Source: Micrococcus lylae NBRC 15355 (GTDB lineage: Bacteria > Actinomycetota > Actinomycetes > Actinomycetales > Micrococcaceae). Taken from it: a stretch of 64,000 nt of DNA. The notes below the pieces were generated by a model that saw only the letters and a program-made list of their open reading frames with translations, did not search any database and was not told the origin of the DNA. The stretch covers positions 1-64,000 of the forward strand of contig NZ_BCSN01000005.1 in the NCBI RefSeq assembly GCF_001570885.1, read 5' to 3'. This document shows, in pieces, positions 1 to 7,876 of the stretch; the first letter of the stretch is position 1, and each line of letters begins with the position of its first letter. Position numbers and translations under genes: made by a program.

Positions 1-1
1 C

Positions 2-1768
2 GCTCGACAGGCCGCCCCCGCTGCCGGCGAGTCGGCCCTCGATCCCCGCGCCGTCGCCGCCCGGGTCCTCCTGGTCGCCGTCGTCGTGAGCGTCGTGTCC
101 CTCGTGCACTCGGTGCTCTACACCCCGCAGAACCCGGGGGCAGCCTACTTCATCACCACCACGCGCGCCTGGGAGCTCGGCGTCGGCGCGGCACTGGCCG
201 CGCTCGTCGTGCTCCTGCCCGCACTGCCCGCCCGGCTCCGTGTCGTGCTCGGCTGGACGGGTCTGGCCATGGTCCTGGCCGCCGTCGTCGTCTTCACGGA
301 AGAGACCGTGTTCCCGGGCTACAAGGCCGCGGTCCCGGTCGTCGGCTCGGCCCTGATGATCCTGGCCGGCACCCATGCGGAGGGCGATCGCCACGGCGCC
401 GGCGTCGGCACCCTGCTGTCCTCGCGGCCGGCACGGTGGGTCGGCGACCTCTCCTACTCGCTGTATCTCGTCCACTGGCCGGTGATCGCGATCGCCTCCT
501 GGCGGTTCGCCGAGGGCCTTCCCCTGTGGCTGGGCCTGGTCCTGGCGGCTGCGTCGGTGCCCGTGGCCTGGCTGCTGCGCATCGCCGTCGAGAAGCCCTT
601 CATGGGGGCGCATTCGGCCGCAGCGTCGCCCACCGCCGCCCAGACCCGGGCCGAGGCACGCCGTCGTCGACGCCGAGGCACCTTCCGCCCGCTGCTGGCC
701 GGTGGCCTCGCCACCGCCGGCGTCTGCGCGCTCGCCCTGGCGCTCGCGTTCACCGCCGCCCAGCGCACCGCCCTGCCGGATACCGAGGGGGCGGTCGCCG
801 GCGCCGGGGCCGCCGGCGCGGGCATCGCGACCGACGAGGACCCGGAGCCCGGACCCGCCGACGGGACGACGGCCGCCGGCTCGAATCGGGCGGAAGCCCT
901 CGCCTCCGCCGAGGACGCCGAGGCCGAGGAGCCTGCCTCCCCGCCGGAGGGCTGGGACCCGATGGACGAGCTCGCCGGGCTCAGCGTCGATCAGATCGTC
1001 CCCGCACCGTCCTCGGGCTCCCGGGACGGCTCGCCGCTGCTGTATCGGGACTGCCAGGTCGAGGCCGCGGACGACACCGCCAAGCGCTGCGAGGACGGCG
1101 ACCCGGACGCTGACACCACTGTCCTGCTGGTCGGTGACTCCCACGTCCACCACTGGTCTGAGGCGATCGTGGACGAGGCCCTCGAACGGGGATGGAACAT
1201 GGTCTCCTACGTCAAGGGCGCCTGCCCGATCACCACGCACACCGTGGAACTGTCCGAGGAGAACGGCGGACCGCGCCCGTTCACCGAATGCACCTCCTGG
1301 AACGAGAAGGTGATCAAGGAGGTCGAGGCCGAGCAGGCGGACGTCATCATCACCTCGGCGAGCTTCTACCGTGACGCGGACGGTTCCTCCGCCGCCGACG
1401 GCATGGCGGAGGGATGGAAGAAGCTCGTCGCCCACGCGGACCACACCGTGGTGCTGGCGGACCCGCCGCATGCGAGCCGGCCCGTGCCGGAGTGCGTCGA
1501 ACGCCACAGCGACGACATCGCGGCCTGCTCCTGGGACCGCGAGGAGGGCCTGGCGGACTCCGGCACCCCGGACATCCTCGCCGCTGCCGAGCAGGTGCCC
1601 GAGGTCGAGGTGATCGACCTCAACGACTTCATCTGCCCGGGTCCGGTCTGCGCGCCCGTGGTTGGCAATGCCCTGGTCTACATGGACTCCCATCACATGA
1701 CGGCGACCTTCTCCCATTCGCTCGACGACGCGTTGTGGGAACGGCTCGACCGCGTCATCGCAGACTGA
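2..1768 (+). CDS. Acyltransferase-3 / SGNH fusion membrane protein, 5' partial
   Basis: The gene enters from beyond the left edge; 588 codons are visible and the frame is open from base 2. The first ~200 visible residues form hydrophobic membrane segments of an acyltransferase-3 (OafA/YrhL-type) domain, with the typical stretch GDLSYSLYLVHWPV. An Ala/Glu/Pro-rich linker (about residues 205-330) leads to an SGNH-hydrolase-like domain: the GDSH motif places the nucleophile at visible Ser380, and DSHH near the end (Asp562, His565) fits the Asp-x-x-His block. Known family members move acyl groups, usually acetyl, across the membrane onto envelope glycans. The substrate here cannot be told. A copy of the dispersed ACGACGGCC motif lies in the linker (864-874). 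The true start is outside the window. Confidence 0.85.
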   Translation, partial: ARQAAPAAGESALDPRAVAARVLLVAVVVSVVSLVHSVLYTPQNPGAAYFITTTRAWELGVGAALAALVVLLPALPARLRVVLGWTGLAMVLAAVVVFTEETVFPGYKAAVPVVGSALMILAGTHAEGDRHGAGVGTLLSSRPARWVGDLSYSLYLVHWPVIAIASWRFAEGLPLWLGLVLAAASVPVAWLLRIAVEKPFMGAHSAAASPTAAQTRAEARRRRRRGTFRPLLAGGLATAGVCALALALAFTAAQRTALPDTEGAVAGAGAAGAGIATDEDPEPGPADGTTAAGSNRAEALASAEDAEAEEPASPPEGWDPMDELAGLSVDQIVPAPSSGSRDGSPLLYRDCQVEAADDTAKRCEDGDPDADTTVLLVGDSHVHHWSEAIVDEALERGWNMVSYVKGACPITTHTVELSEENGGPRPFTECTSWNEKVIKEVEAEQADVIITSASFYRDADGSSAADGMAEGWKKLVAHADHTVVLADPPHASRPVPECVERHSDDIAACSWDREEGLADSGTPDILAAAEQVPEVEVIDLNDFICPGPVCAPVVGNALVYMDSHHMTATFSHSLDDALWERLDRVIAD

Positions 1769-1784
1769 CACCCCTCAGCAAAGA

Positions 1785-1834
1785 GAAGAAGCGTTCCACT
1801 GATAAATGGATCTGTATCAGTAGAACGCTTCTTC
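1785..1834. terminator. Long AT-richer inverted repeat, convergent terminator
   Basis: Two 20-base arms (1785-1804 and 1815-1834) are complementary except for one position, around a 10-base loop. It lies between the stop of the acyltransferase gene (1768) and the minus-strand ybaK stop (1836-1838), so it can terminate both. There is no clear T run. The arms are much richer in A/T than the surrounding DNA. Confidence 0.75.
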
Positions 1835-1835
1835 G

Positions 1836-2354
1836 CTAGGGTCCTCGTTCGATCGGCGCCACCGTCGCGTCCGCAACCCGCACGAGGTCAGCGGGCGCGA
1901 TCTCGATGTCCAGCCCCCGCTGCCCGCCGGACACGAACACCGTGGCCCAGTTCAGGACGCTCTCGTCCACCAGCACCGGGCACCGCTGCCGCTGGCCGAA
2001 CGGTGAGATCCCGCCGCGGACGTATCCGGTCCTGCGCTCGGCCTCCTCGCGGTCGGCCATCACGGCCTTCTTCGCCCCGAGGGCCTTCGCCGCGGCCCGC
2101 AAATCAAGCCGCCCGGACACCGGGACCACGCAGGCCGCCAGCGAACCATCCGGCACCTGCACCATCAGAGTCTTGAACACGCGGGCCGGCTCCACGCCCA
2201 GCGCCGTGGCCATCCGCTCGCCCACGCCCACGGCGTCCGCGGCGGTGTGTCCGTCGTCGATCTCCACGCGGTGCAGGGTGTGAACGGCATCCGCCCGGGT
2301 CAGTGCGGCGACGGCCGGCGTCGGCGCATCCCCGGCGTCCTTCCTGCGCGCCAT
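1836..2354 (-). CDS. ybaK: YbaK-type Cys-tRNA(Pro)/aminoacyl-tRNA deacylase
   Basis: The 172-residue protein matches the YbaK/EbsC editing family, which hydrolyses Cys-tRNA(Pro) mischarged by prolyl-tRNA synthetase. Visible family features are the DGHTAADAVG region, VFKTLMVQ, the lysine-bearing ALGAKKAVMADREEAERRTGYVRGGISPFGQ core, and a VFVSGGQRGLDIEIAP tail. The ATG at 2354 gives the usual family length. A longer open frame upstream runs into sufE and has no family match. The start lies 2 bases after the sufE stop, so it is probably translated from the sufE mRNA. Confidence 0.9.
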   Translation of the reverse strand: MARRKDAGDAPTPAVAALTRADAVHTLHRVEIDDGHTAADAVGVGERMATALGVEPARVFKTLMVQVPDGSLAACVVPVSGRLDLRAAAKALGAKKAVMADREEAERRTGYVRGGISPFGQRQRCPVLVDESVLNWATVFVSGGQRGLDIEIAPADLVRVADATVAPIERGP

Positions 2355-2356
2355 CG

Positions 2357-2818
2357 TCAGCCTTCGGCCGTCAGGTCCCTCACGTTGCGCTTGATGCGGC
2401 CGAGCATCGCGGACATGCCGCGCAGGCGAAGCGGCGTCAGCGCCTGGGCCAGGCCGAGGCGATTCGGGATGTCGTCCGGTACGCCGAGGATCTCGGCGGC
2501 GGTCAGCCCATCGAGTCCCTGCGAGAGCACGGAGGCGAAGCCCCGCGTGGTCGGCGCCTCCGGGGGTGCGGTGATGAACAGGCGCATCACGGACTGTCCG
2601 CCGGCGGGCTCGCCCTCGATCTCCACGGCCAGGAAGAGCGGGGACTGGCACTCCACGACCTGCTCCATCTCCTCCTCATGCCCGTCGTAGCGGGCCGGCA
2701 GTTCCGGCAGCTCGTCGGAGAACTCGAGCAGCAGCTCCAGCTTCTCCGGGTCCGGGACCGCGGTGAAGTCGTCGACGATCTCGGCCAGGGCGGTGGGCAG
2801 CGCGGTGTTCTCGGTCAT
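2357..2818 (-). CDS. sufE: SufE family cysteine desulfuration protein
   Basis: The 153-residue protein is a SufE-type sulfur acceptor. In this family a conserved cysteine takes persulfide sulfur from a cysteine desulfurase and passes it on for Fe-S cluster assembly. The cysteine is Cys57 in VVECQSPLFL, and PTTRGFASVLSQGLDG and LGLAQALTPLRLRGMSAML are family-typical. The ATG at 2818 has no Shine-Dalgarno sequence but a TAGGAT -10 box 8 bases upstream, so the mRNA is probably leaderless. It sits between a rhodanese gene and ybaK, all on the minus strand, making a small sulfur-handling group. Confidence 0.92.
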   Translation of the reverse strand: MTENTALPTALAEIVDDFTAVPDPEKLELLLEFSDELPELPARYDGHEEEMEQVVECQSPLFLAVEIEGEPAGGQSVMRLFITAPPEAPTTRGFASVLSQGLDGLTAAEILGVPDDIPNRLGLAQALTPLRLRGMSAMLGRIKRNVRDLTAEG

Positions 2819-2826
2819 GGCTCACC

Positions 2827-2832
2827 ATCCTA
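2827..2832 (-). promoter_or_regulatory. -10 box of sufE, leaderless type
   Basis: TAGGAT on the minus strand, 8 bases before the sufE ATG. No ribosome binding site fits between the expected start of transcription and the start codon. Confidence 0.55.
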
Positions 2833-2921
2833 GGACCCCATGCCGCCGCCGGCAGGCCCAGAGAACGTCAGCGGAGGCGTCCTTCAGCCCTGGGCCACCG
2901 GTTCTCCATGCCGCAGACGGA

Positions 2922-2968
2922 CGACGACGGCCGGTCACCTTCGTGCGGAAGGCGACCGGCCGCCGTCG
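2922..2968 (-). terminator. Hairpin terminator after sseA
   Basis: The 15-base arms 2922-2936 and 2954-2968 pair with one mismatch, and the loop holds a further short CCTT/AAGG pairing. It lies 73 bases downstream of the sseA stop. The left arm contains a copy of the dispersed motif ACGACGACGGCC (2921-2932). Confidence 0.75.
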
Positions 2969-3041
2969 GGAAGTCCCTGAGATCCCAGGCAGTGAGGCGG
3001 GGCAGGCGGACGCCGCTCCGGGCGAGTCCGCCGGGCGCAGG

Positions 3042-3935
3042 TCAGCGCTGCGGGGCCTGGCCGGGCTCGTCGCCCATGACGATCGGCACGCGCACGGCGT
3101 TGCCCCATTCGGTCCAGGAGCCGTCATAGTTGCGGACGTCCTCGTAGCCGAGCAGGTGCTTGAGCACGAACCAGGTGTGGGAGGAACGCTCGCCGATGCG
3201 GCAGTAGGCGATCACCTTGTCGGTCTCACCGAGTCCGGCCTCGTCGCGGTAGATCGCCTCGAGCTCGGCGCGGGACTTGAAGGTGCCGTCCTCGTTGGCG
3301 GCCTTCGCCCACGGCACGGAGGCGGCGGTCGGGATGTGGCCGCCGCGGAGGGTGCCCTCCTGCGGGTAGCCGTCCATGTGGGTGGTCTCGCCGGTGTACT
3401 CCTTGGGGGAGCGCACGTCGATCAGCGGGGTGGAGCCGAGGGCGGCCAACACGTCCTCGCGGGCGGCGCGATCGGTGGTGTCGTCGCGGTCGGTCACCGG
3501 GTAGTCGACCGGGGTGACGGACGGGACCTCGCGGGTGGTCTCGCGGCCCTCGGCGATCCACTTGTCGCGGCCGCCGTTCATCAGGCGGGTGTCCCTGTGG
3601 CCGTAGAGCGTGAAGACCCAGAGGGCGTAGGCGGCCCACCAGTTGGACTTGTCGCCGTAGAACACCACGGTGGTGTCCGGGCCGATGCCCTTGGAGCCGA
3701 GCAGCTCCGCGAAGGCCTCCGGACCGACGAAGTCGCGGGTCACCGGGTCGTTGAGCTCGGTGTGCCAGTCGATCTTCACGGCACCGGGGATGTGACCGGT
3801 GGAGTAGAGCAGGGTGTCCTCGTTGGACTCGAGGACCACGACGTCCTCGTCGCCGATGTGCTCGGCGACCCAGGCGGTGGAGACGAGCTTCTCAGGGTGG
3901 GCGTACTCGGCGAACTCGGTGGAGGTCTCAGCCAT
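3042..3935 (-). CDS. sseA: Thiosulfate/3-mercaptopyruvate sulfurtransferase (two rhodanese domains)
   Basis: The 297-residue protein has tandem rhodanese domains. It transfers sulfane sulfur from thiosulfate or 3-mercaptopyruvate to an acceptor such as cyanide or a thiol. The catalytic loop [11 protein letters not shown] of the second domain places the persulfide cysteine at Cys245; the first domain is structural, as usual. I chose ATG 3935 over the in-frame GTG at 3944 because AGGAAGAGG then sits 8 bases upstream, whereas the GTG lies inside that sequence. Its product could feed sulfur chemistry served by the neighbouring sufE. A 233-base gap separates it from divergent zapE. Confidence 0.92.
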   Translation of the reverse strand: MAETSTEFAEYAHPEKLVSTAWVAEHIGDEDVVVLESNEDTLLYSTGHIPGAVKIDWHTELNDPVTRDFVGPEAFAELLGSKGIGPDTTVVFYGDKSNWWAAYALWVFTLYGHRDTRLMNGGRDKWIAEGRETTREVPSVTPVDYPVTDRDDTTDRAAREDVLAALGSTPLIDVRSPKEYTGETTHMDGYPQEGTLRGGHIPTAASVPWAKAANEDGTFKSRAELEAIYRDEAGLGETDKVIAYCRIGERSSHTWFVLKHLLGYEDVRNYDGSWTEWGNAVRVPIVMGDEPGQAPQR

Positions 3936-4168
3936 CAGGGGCACCTCTTCCTGTCGATGGGGTCTGGCCTGCGGGCCCTCTCCGGTGCCGTCCTCCGTGC
4001 GGAGACGCCGCGTTCGGCGGCCGGCGTCCGGGCCGGGCCCTCGGCCGTCAGATTACGCGAGGGCGGCGGGTCCTAATAGGCAGGCTGTCCTAAACCGTCA
4101 TCGTCGGTGCAGGCGGCGGACGGTACAGTGAACCGGGACAACGCACGCCGAAGGAAAGGGAGTCCGCC
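3936..4168. promoter_or_regulatory. Divergent promoter region sseA / zapE
   Basis: This 233-base gap has no plausible gene. Toward zapE there is a TACAGT -10 candidate (4124-4129) followed by AGGAAAGGGAG before the GTG start. Toward sseA, the minus strand shows TAATCT near 4051-4056, which would leave a GC-rich leader of about 110 bases with several small inverted repeats. I looked for a cysteine-rich leader peptide there and did not find one. Confidence 0.45.
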
Positions 4169-5236
4169 GTGGCCCAGACCGTCCATCTGTCCGAGCGCTC
4201 CCCGCAGGTCTCGGCAGACGAACTGCTCGCCGGCTTCCAGCCGTCCTACCGCTTCGGTGAGGTGTCCTTCGACACCTACATCCCGGACCCGGCCCATCCG
4301 TCGCAGGCGGAGGCCGTGAACCGGCTGAAGGACTTCGCGGCCTCGATCGGTGGCGGGCGCGGCGGGCATGGCGGCTCCGGAGGCTTGTTCGGCGGCCTGT
4401 TCGGCGGGAAGAAGCGGGCGGCGGGGCCGGCCGGCATCTACCTGGACGGCGGCTTCGGCGTCGGCAAGACCCACCTGCTCGCCTCCACCTGGCACGCCGC
4501 CCCGGGCCCGAAGGCCTTCGGCACCTTCGTGGAGTACACCAACCTGGTCGGCGCCCTGTCCTTCCGCAAGGCCGTGGACGTGCTCAAGGAGTACACCCTG
4601 GTCTGCATCGACGAGTTCGAGCTGGACGACCCGGGCGACACCGTCCTCATGTCCCGCCTCATGCGCGAGCTGGCCGACGCCGGCGTCCGCCTCGTGGCGA
4701 CCTCCAACACCCTGCCCGGCGCCCTCGGCGAAGGCCGGTTCGCCGCACAGGACTTCAAGCGCGAGATCCAGGTGCTCGCCGAGCAGTTCGAGGTGATCCG
4801 CGTGGACGGCGAGGACTACCGCCACCGCGGCCTCTCCGAGGCCCCCGCCCCGCTCGACGACGCCGAGGTCATGGACACCGTGGCGAAGAACTTCCCGGAC
4901 GTCGGTGTGGTGGCCGAGGACGACTTCGCCGACCTCACCGCCATGCTCTCCCGCGTGCACCCCTCGCGCTACCGGGAGCTCGTCAAGGACGTGGACGTCA
5001 TCGCCCTCCACAACGTGGAGACCATCACCGAGCAGGCCACCGCGCTGCGCTTCGTGGTGTTCGCGGACCGGCTCTATGACAAGGACGTCCCAGTGGTCGC
5101 CTCCGGCACCGCCTTCGACGAGCTGTTCACGCACGAGATGATGCACGGCGGATACATGAAGAAGTACTTCCGCACCGTCTCCCGCATGACCGCGCTCGTC
5201 CGCGAGGGCCAGCTCGGCATCGCCGAGGAGAAGTGA
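4169..5236 (+). CDS. zapE: ZapE/AFG1-like AAA ATPase
   Basis: The 355-residue protein is an AFG1/ZapE-type P-loop ATPase. In proteobacteria ZapE acts at the late division ring, while the actinobacterial role is unclear. Walker A is GGFGVGKTHL with Lys100, Walker B is LVCIDEFEL, and sensor-like ATSNTLPGAL follows. The region DFKREIQVLAEQFEVIRVDGEDYRHR is characteristic of the family. A Gly-rich insert ([20 protein letters not shown]) sits before Walker A. The GTG start follows AGGAAAGGGAG. The next gene begins 30 bases downstream and may be cotranscribed. Confidence 0.88.
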   Translation: MAQTVHLSERSPQVSADELLAGFQPSYRFGEVSFDTYIPDPAHPSQAEAVNRLKDFAASIGGGRGGHGGSGGLFGGLFGGKKRAAGPAGIYLDGGFGVGKTHLLASTWHAAPGPKAFGTFVEYTNLVGALSFRKAVDVLKEYTLVCIDEFELDDPGDTVLMSRLMRELADAGVRLVATSNTLPGALGEGRFAAQDFKREIQVLAEQFEVIRVDGEDYRHRGLSEAPAPLDDAEVMDTVAKNFPDVGVVAEDDFADLTAMLSRVHPSRYRELVKDVDVIALHNVETITEQATALRFVVFADRLYDKDVPVVASGTAFDELFTHEMMHGGYMKKYFRTVSRMTALVREGQLGIAEEK

Positions 5237-5266
5237 CGCCGCGGTGACCGGCGCGGGGGACCGCCG

Positions 5267-6256
5267 ATGAGCGGCTCCGTGCCCTCGCCCGGCGGCACCG
5301 ACCCGGACGGCAGGCAGGCCCTGTCGGCCGTCGAGGCCGCCGTCCGCCGTGCCCTCCGCGTCCCCGGCGTCCGCGTGGACCGGGAGCGATTCCTCCTCAG
5401 GCAGGCCCGGGGCCTGCTTCCCGACGACGGCGCACGCCGCCGGGTCCTGACCGAGGGCCTGGCCGCCGTGCTCACCGAGCCCGAGATGCGCGCCCTGGGC
5501 CTGCGGCGGGTCCTGCAGCTGACCGCCTGGTCCTCGTCGGCCGCCGTGGTGTCCGCCCTGCCTGCAGGGCCGGTGGCGATGACCGCCGGCGCCGGCGCCG
5601 ATGTGATGCAGCAGCTCGTCTTCGGCCTGCGCCTGTCCCAGGAGCTCGCCTATCTCTACGGGCACCGGCTCTCCGGCACCGACCACGAGGGCGCCCCGCC
5701 GACCGACGCGGAGCTCGAGCAGCTTCTCCTGCTCTTCGGCGGCCTGCTGGAGGTGGAGGGCGCCGCGGCCGCCGTCCGGCTCACCGGTCCGCGCCTGGAG
5801 CGCGACGGACGTCCCGTCGGCTACGGCGACGGCGACTGGGGTCGACGCAGCGGAGGCGAGTCGACCGGCGGAGGGCTCGACGCCGATGCCGGCATCGGTG
5901 CTGACGCCGGCTTCGGTGCTGACGCCGGCTTCGGTGCCCGGACGGGGGCTGGTGCCAGGGCAGGTGCCGCGGGCGCTGGGCTGCCGGCCGACCTGCTGGG
6001 CCGCAGCGTCATCGGACCGATCTGCCGACGGGTACTCGCCCGGTTCGCCTCCCGCATGCAGTCCGTGGTGCTGCGCCGCGGGGTACTGCGCGCTGTGCCG
6101 GTGCTCGGCGCGATCGGTGCCGGGGGAGCGGCCTTCTCCGCGCTCCAGGCCCAGGGGCGCATCCTCAACCACGAGCTGGCCGAGGGACTCGACTACACGC
6201 CGGACAAGGTGATGGACGATGTGGAGGCGCTGCGGCGGGCGCTGGGCGCCGGTTGA
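5267..6256 (+). CDS. Hypothetical protein with internal 6-residue repeats, possibly EcsC-like
   Basis: I do not recognise this 329-residue protein with certainty. The N-terminal half has amphipathic helices and a hydrophobic patch (WSSSAAVVSALPAGPVAMTAGAG). The middle (about residues 185-245) is low-complexity and contains three ADAG[IF]G repeats coded by an 18-base tandem repeat. The C-terminal part has a glycine-rich hydrophobic stretch (VPVLGAIGAGGAAFSALQA) before a charged tail. The pattern of membrane-skimming helices and Gly/Ala hydrophobic ends loosely resembles EcsC-type proteins, but that is only a guess. It starts 30 bases after zapE and ends just before a bidirectional hairpin. Confidence 0.75.
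   Translation: MSGSVPSPGGTDPDGRQALSAVEAAVRRALRVPGVRVDRERFLLRQARGLLPDDGARRRVLTEGLAAVLTEPEMRALGLRRVLQLTAWSSSAAVVSALPAGPVAMTAGAGADVMQQLVFGLRLSQELAYLYGHRLSGTDHEGAPPTDAELEQLLLLFGGLLEVEGAAAAVRLTGPRLERDGRPVGYGDGDWGRRSGGESTGGGLDADAGIGADAGFGADAGFGARTGAGARAGAAGAGLPADLLGRSVIGPICRRVLARFASRMQSVVLRRGVLRAVPVLGAIGAGGAAFSALQAQGRILNHELAEGLDYTPDKVMDDVEALRRALGAG
5882..5935 (+). repeat. 18-base tandem repeat, three units
   Basis: Units lie at 5882-5899, 5900-5917 and 5918-5935. Units two and three are identical and the first differs at a few bases. They encode ADAGIG-ADAGFG-ADAGFG in frame in the hypothetical gene, so copy number can change without a frameshift. Confidence 0.9.
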
Positions 6257-6268
6257 CCGAGGACGTAA

Positions 6269-6299
6269 GAGGCCCTGCCGGCATCGCCGACAGGGCCTC
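6269..6299. terminator. Bidirectional hairpin between hypothetical gene and tRNA cluster
   Basis: GAGGCCCTG (6269-6277) pairs with CAGGGCCTC (6291-6299), with a further inner pairing of four bases. It lies between the plus-strand gene ending at 6256 and the minus-strand tRNA ending at 6309. Confidence 0.75.
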
Positions 6300-6308
6300 G
6301 AAGATGAA

Positions 6309-6385
6309 TGGAGCGGATGACGGGATTCGAACCCGCGACCTCCACCTTGGCAAGGTGGCGCTCTAGCCAACTGAGCTACATCCGC
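6309..6385 (-). tRNA. tRNA-Gly (GCC), copy 2, CCA encoded
   Basis: The minus strand folds as a full cloverleaf with acceptor GCGGATG/CATCCGC, GTTCGAATC T-loop and anticodon GCC in CTTGCCAAG. Discriminator T is followed by an encoded CCA (6309-6311). The body is identical to the copy at 6634-6707, which lacks the encoded CCA. Confidence 0.95.
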
Positions 6386-6417
6386 AGAACCGGTCGGCCA
6401 CTGAAGACCACCGTCCG

Positions 6418-6489
6418 TGCGCGATACTGGGTTCGAACCAGTGACCTCTTCCGTGTCAAGGAAGCGCGCTACCACTGCGCCAATCGCGC
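6418..6489 (-). tRNA. tRNA-Val (GAC)
   Basis: The acceptor GCGCGAT/ATCGCGC, T-arm CTGGTTCGAACCCAG and anticodon loop TTGACAC (anticodon GAC) are all present. No CCA is encoded. Confidence 0.95.
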
Positions 6490-6543
6490 TCATCAGCCTC
6501 ACGACTGCTGAGTACAGTTCCTTCCATCTCTGGAGGAGCCGCG

Positions 6544-6614
6544 AGGTCGGGACGGGATTCGAACCCGCGTATACGGCTTTGCAGGCCGCTGCCTCGCCTC
6601 TCGGCCACCCGACC
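6544..6614 (-). tRNA. tRNA-Cys (GCA)
   Basis: The acceptor GGTCGGG/CCCGACC, anticodon loop CTGCAAA (anticodon GCA) and a U discriminator are as expected for tRNA-Cys. No CCA is encoded. Confidence 0.95.
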
Positions 6615-6633
6615 AGGGTTGAAAGGTCATGCG

Positions 6634-6707
6634 AGCGGATGACGGGATTCGAACCCGCGACCTCCACCTTGGCAAGGTGGCGCTCTAGCCAACTGAGCTA
6701 CATCCGC
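6634..6707 (-). tRNA. tRNA-Gly (GCC), copy 1, promoter-proximal
   Basis: This is the first tRNA of the minus-strand cluster Gly-Cys-Val-Gly. Its 74 bases are identical to the later Gly copy, but CGC rather than CCA follows the discriminator. Confidence 0.95.
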
Positions 6708-6884
6708 ATGGATCGACGCGGCGATCGTCTTCCTCATCGGAACCGCTCGCCGCGTTTTCCAACGAGAAAGAACTCTAGACCATGTCGTCGGCGGATGCCA
6801 AATCGGGGGCGGGCGCGCCCTGCAGGGCAGGAGGTGTCAGCCGTCTCACCTGTGGAGACCCGACGCCCCGTCCGGACCGCCTGC
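6708..6884. promoter_or_regulatory. Divergent region between tRNA cluster and nuclease-like gene
   Basis: No gene is apparent in these ~180 bases. An open frame from an ATG at 6782 joins the nuclease-like gene in phase, but its 39 codons look non-coding. The part nearest the tRNAs is A/T-richer, and on the minus strand TTGGAA lies 17 bases before CGATGA, a weak promoter candidate for the tRNA cluster. Confidence 0.3.
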
Positions 6885-6890
6885 CAGAAT
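6885..6890 (+). promoter_or_regulatory. -10 box of nuclease-like gene, leaderless type
   Basis: CAGAAT ends 8 bases before ATG 6899, with no ribosome binding site between. This spacing supports ATG 6899 as the start rather than ATG 6782. Confidence 0.45.
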
Positions 6891-6898
6891 GGTGGACC

Positions 6899-7876
6899 AT
6901 GACCCAGCCACGCCTCGCCCACGCCACAGAGCGCGGGCGCATGTACTCGCGCAAGCTCGGCGGCCTGCCGGAGGTGCCGTCGATCACCACCGTCATCGGC
7001 CTGGAGAAGGCGGACCTGGACGGCTGGGTCGGTTGGATGGCCGCTGACGCCGCCACGAAGGACGCCCGGCTCGGACAGGCGCTGGGCTCCTCGGCACGGC
7101 TGCGCCAGATCGCTCGGCAGAACGCGGACGCCGCCGCCAAGTACCGTGACGCCGCCGCCGAGCGCGGCGACCGGGTCCACGACTACGCCGAGCAGGTCTC
7201 CCTCCGCGCCCTCGGCAGGCCGCACCGCATGGCCGAGTGCCGGCAGACCCTGATCCAGCACGGCGAGGGCGCCTACGCCGACCGCTTCGACGAGTGGTGG
7301 GACCTCTACGGCGTGCAGCCCGTGGCGGCCGAGGTGACGGTCTGGAACGACTCCGTTGGCTACGCGGGCACGCTGGACCTGGTGGCGCGCATCGGCGGGC
7401 GGCTGTGCCTGATCGACTTCAAGACCAAGACCACCGGACGCGACGGCCGGGTCAAGCCGCTCGACCCCAAGGTGGTCATGCAGCTCGTGGCCGGCCTGCA
7501 GGCCGAGGAGTCCCTCGTCGACGCCGAGGCCGGCACCTGGGAGCCCTGGGCCCACGGCGGCGCCGAGATGCTGCTGGGCGTCGCCGTCGGCGAGACCGAG
7601 GTGGCCGTCCACCAGGCCAACCCCGCCGTGCTCAAGCAGCACTGGCACAAGTTCTGGGCGCTCCGCCAGCTCTGGACCCACCAGGAGGCCGCCGCTGAGG
7701 CCGGCCCCGCCCTGCGCGAGATCGGCCCGCCGCCGGTGCAGCGTGCCGGTGCCGGCAACGGTGCCGATTCCGCAGCCCGCGGCAGCGGCGCACCGGTCGG
7801 CGGGGCGCCGTCCCGGGCCGGATCCCACGCCGCCACGGCTGCTCCGGCGGGAGCCGAGGGACCGTCAGCCCGATGA
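6899..7876 (+). CDS. PD-(D/E)XK nuclease superfamily protein
   Basis: The 325-residue protein has a RecB/Cas4-like nuclease core. Glu145, Asp160 (in YAGTLDLV) and Asp173-Phe-Lys175 (in LIDFKTK) match the metal-binding pattern E...D...(D/E)xK of the superfamily. An upstream helix-rich region (KYRDAAAERGDRVHDYAE) resembles the segment before the core in phage-type and RecB-family exonucleases. No helicase or Cas genes are nearby, so the partner is unknown. The C-terminal ~60 residues are low-complexity. The frame stops at 7876, but good coding sequence continues in another frame to 8033, suggesting a one-base frameshift. Start ATG 6899 is supported by the -10 spacing. Confidence 0.75.
   Translation: MTQPRLAHATERGRMYSRKLGGLPEVPSITTVIGLEKADLDGWVGWMAADAATKDARLGQALGSSARLRQIARQNADAAAKYRDAAAERGDRVHDYAEQVSLRALGRPHRMAECRQTLIQHGEGAYADRFDEWWDLYGVQPVAAEVTVWNDSVGYAGTLDLVARIGGRLCLIDFKTKTTGRDGRVKPLDPKVVMQLVAGLQAEESLVDAEAGTWEPWAHGGAEMLLGVAVGETEVAVHQANPAVLKQHWHKFWALRQLWTHQEAAAEAGPALREIGPPPVQRAGAGNGADSAARGSGAPVGGAPSRAGSHAATAAPAGAEGPSAR

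Noticed and set aside
3936-4060. Cysteine-responsive leader peptide or SAM riboswitch before sseA
   Set aside because: I found neither a Cys-rich short frame nor the conserved SAM aptamer blocks.
4073-6667. Minus-strand open frame of 864 codons across zapE and tRNAs
   Set aside because: It runs through four tRNA genes and antisense to zapE; it is a GC-rich shadow frame.
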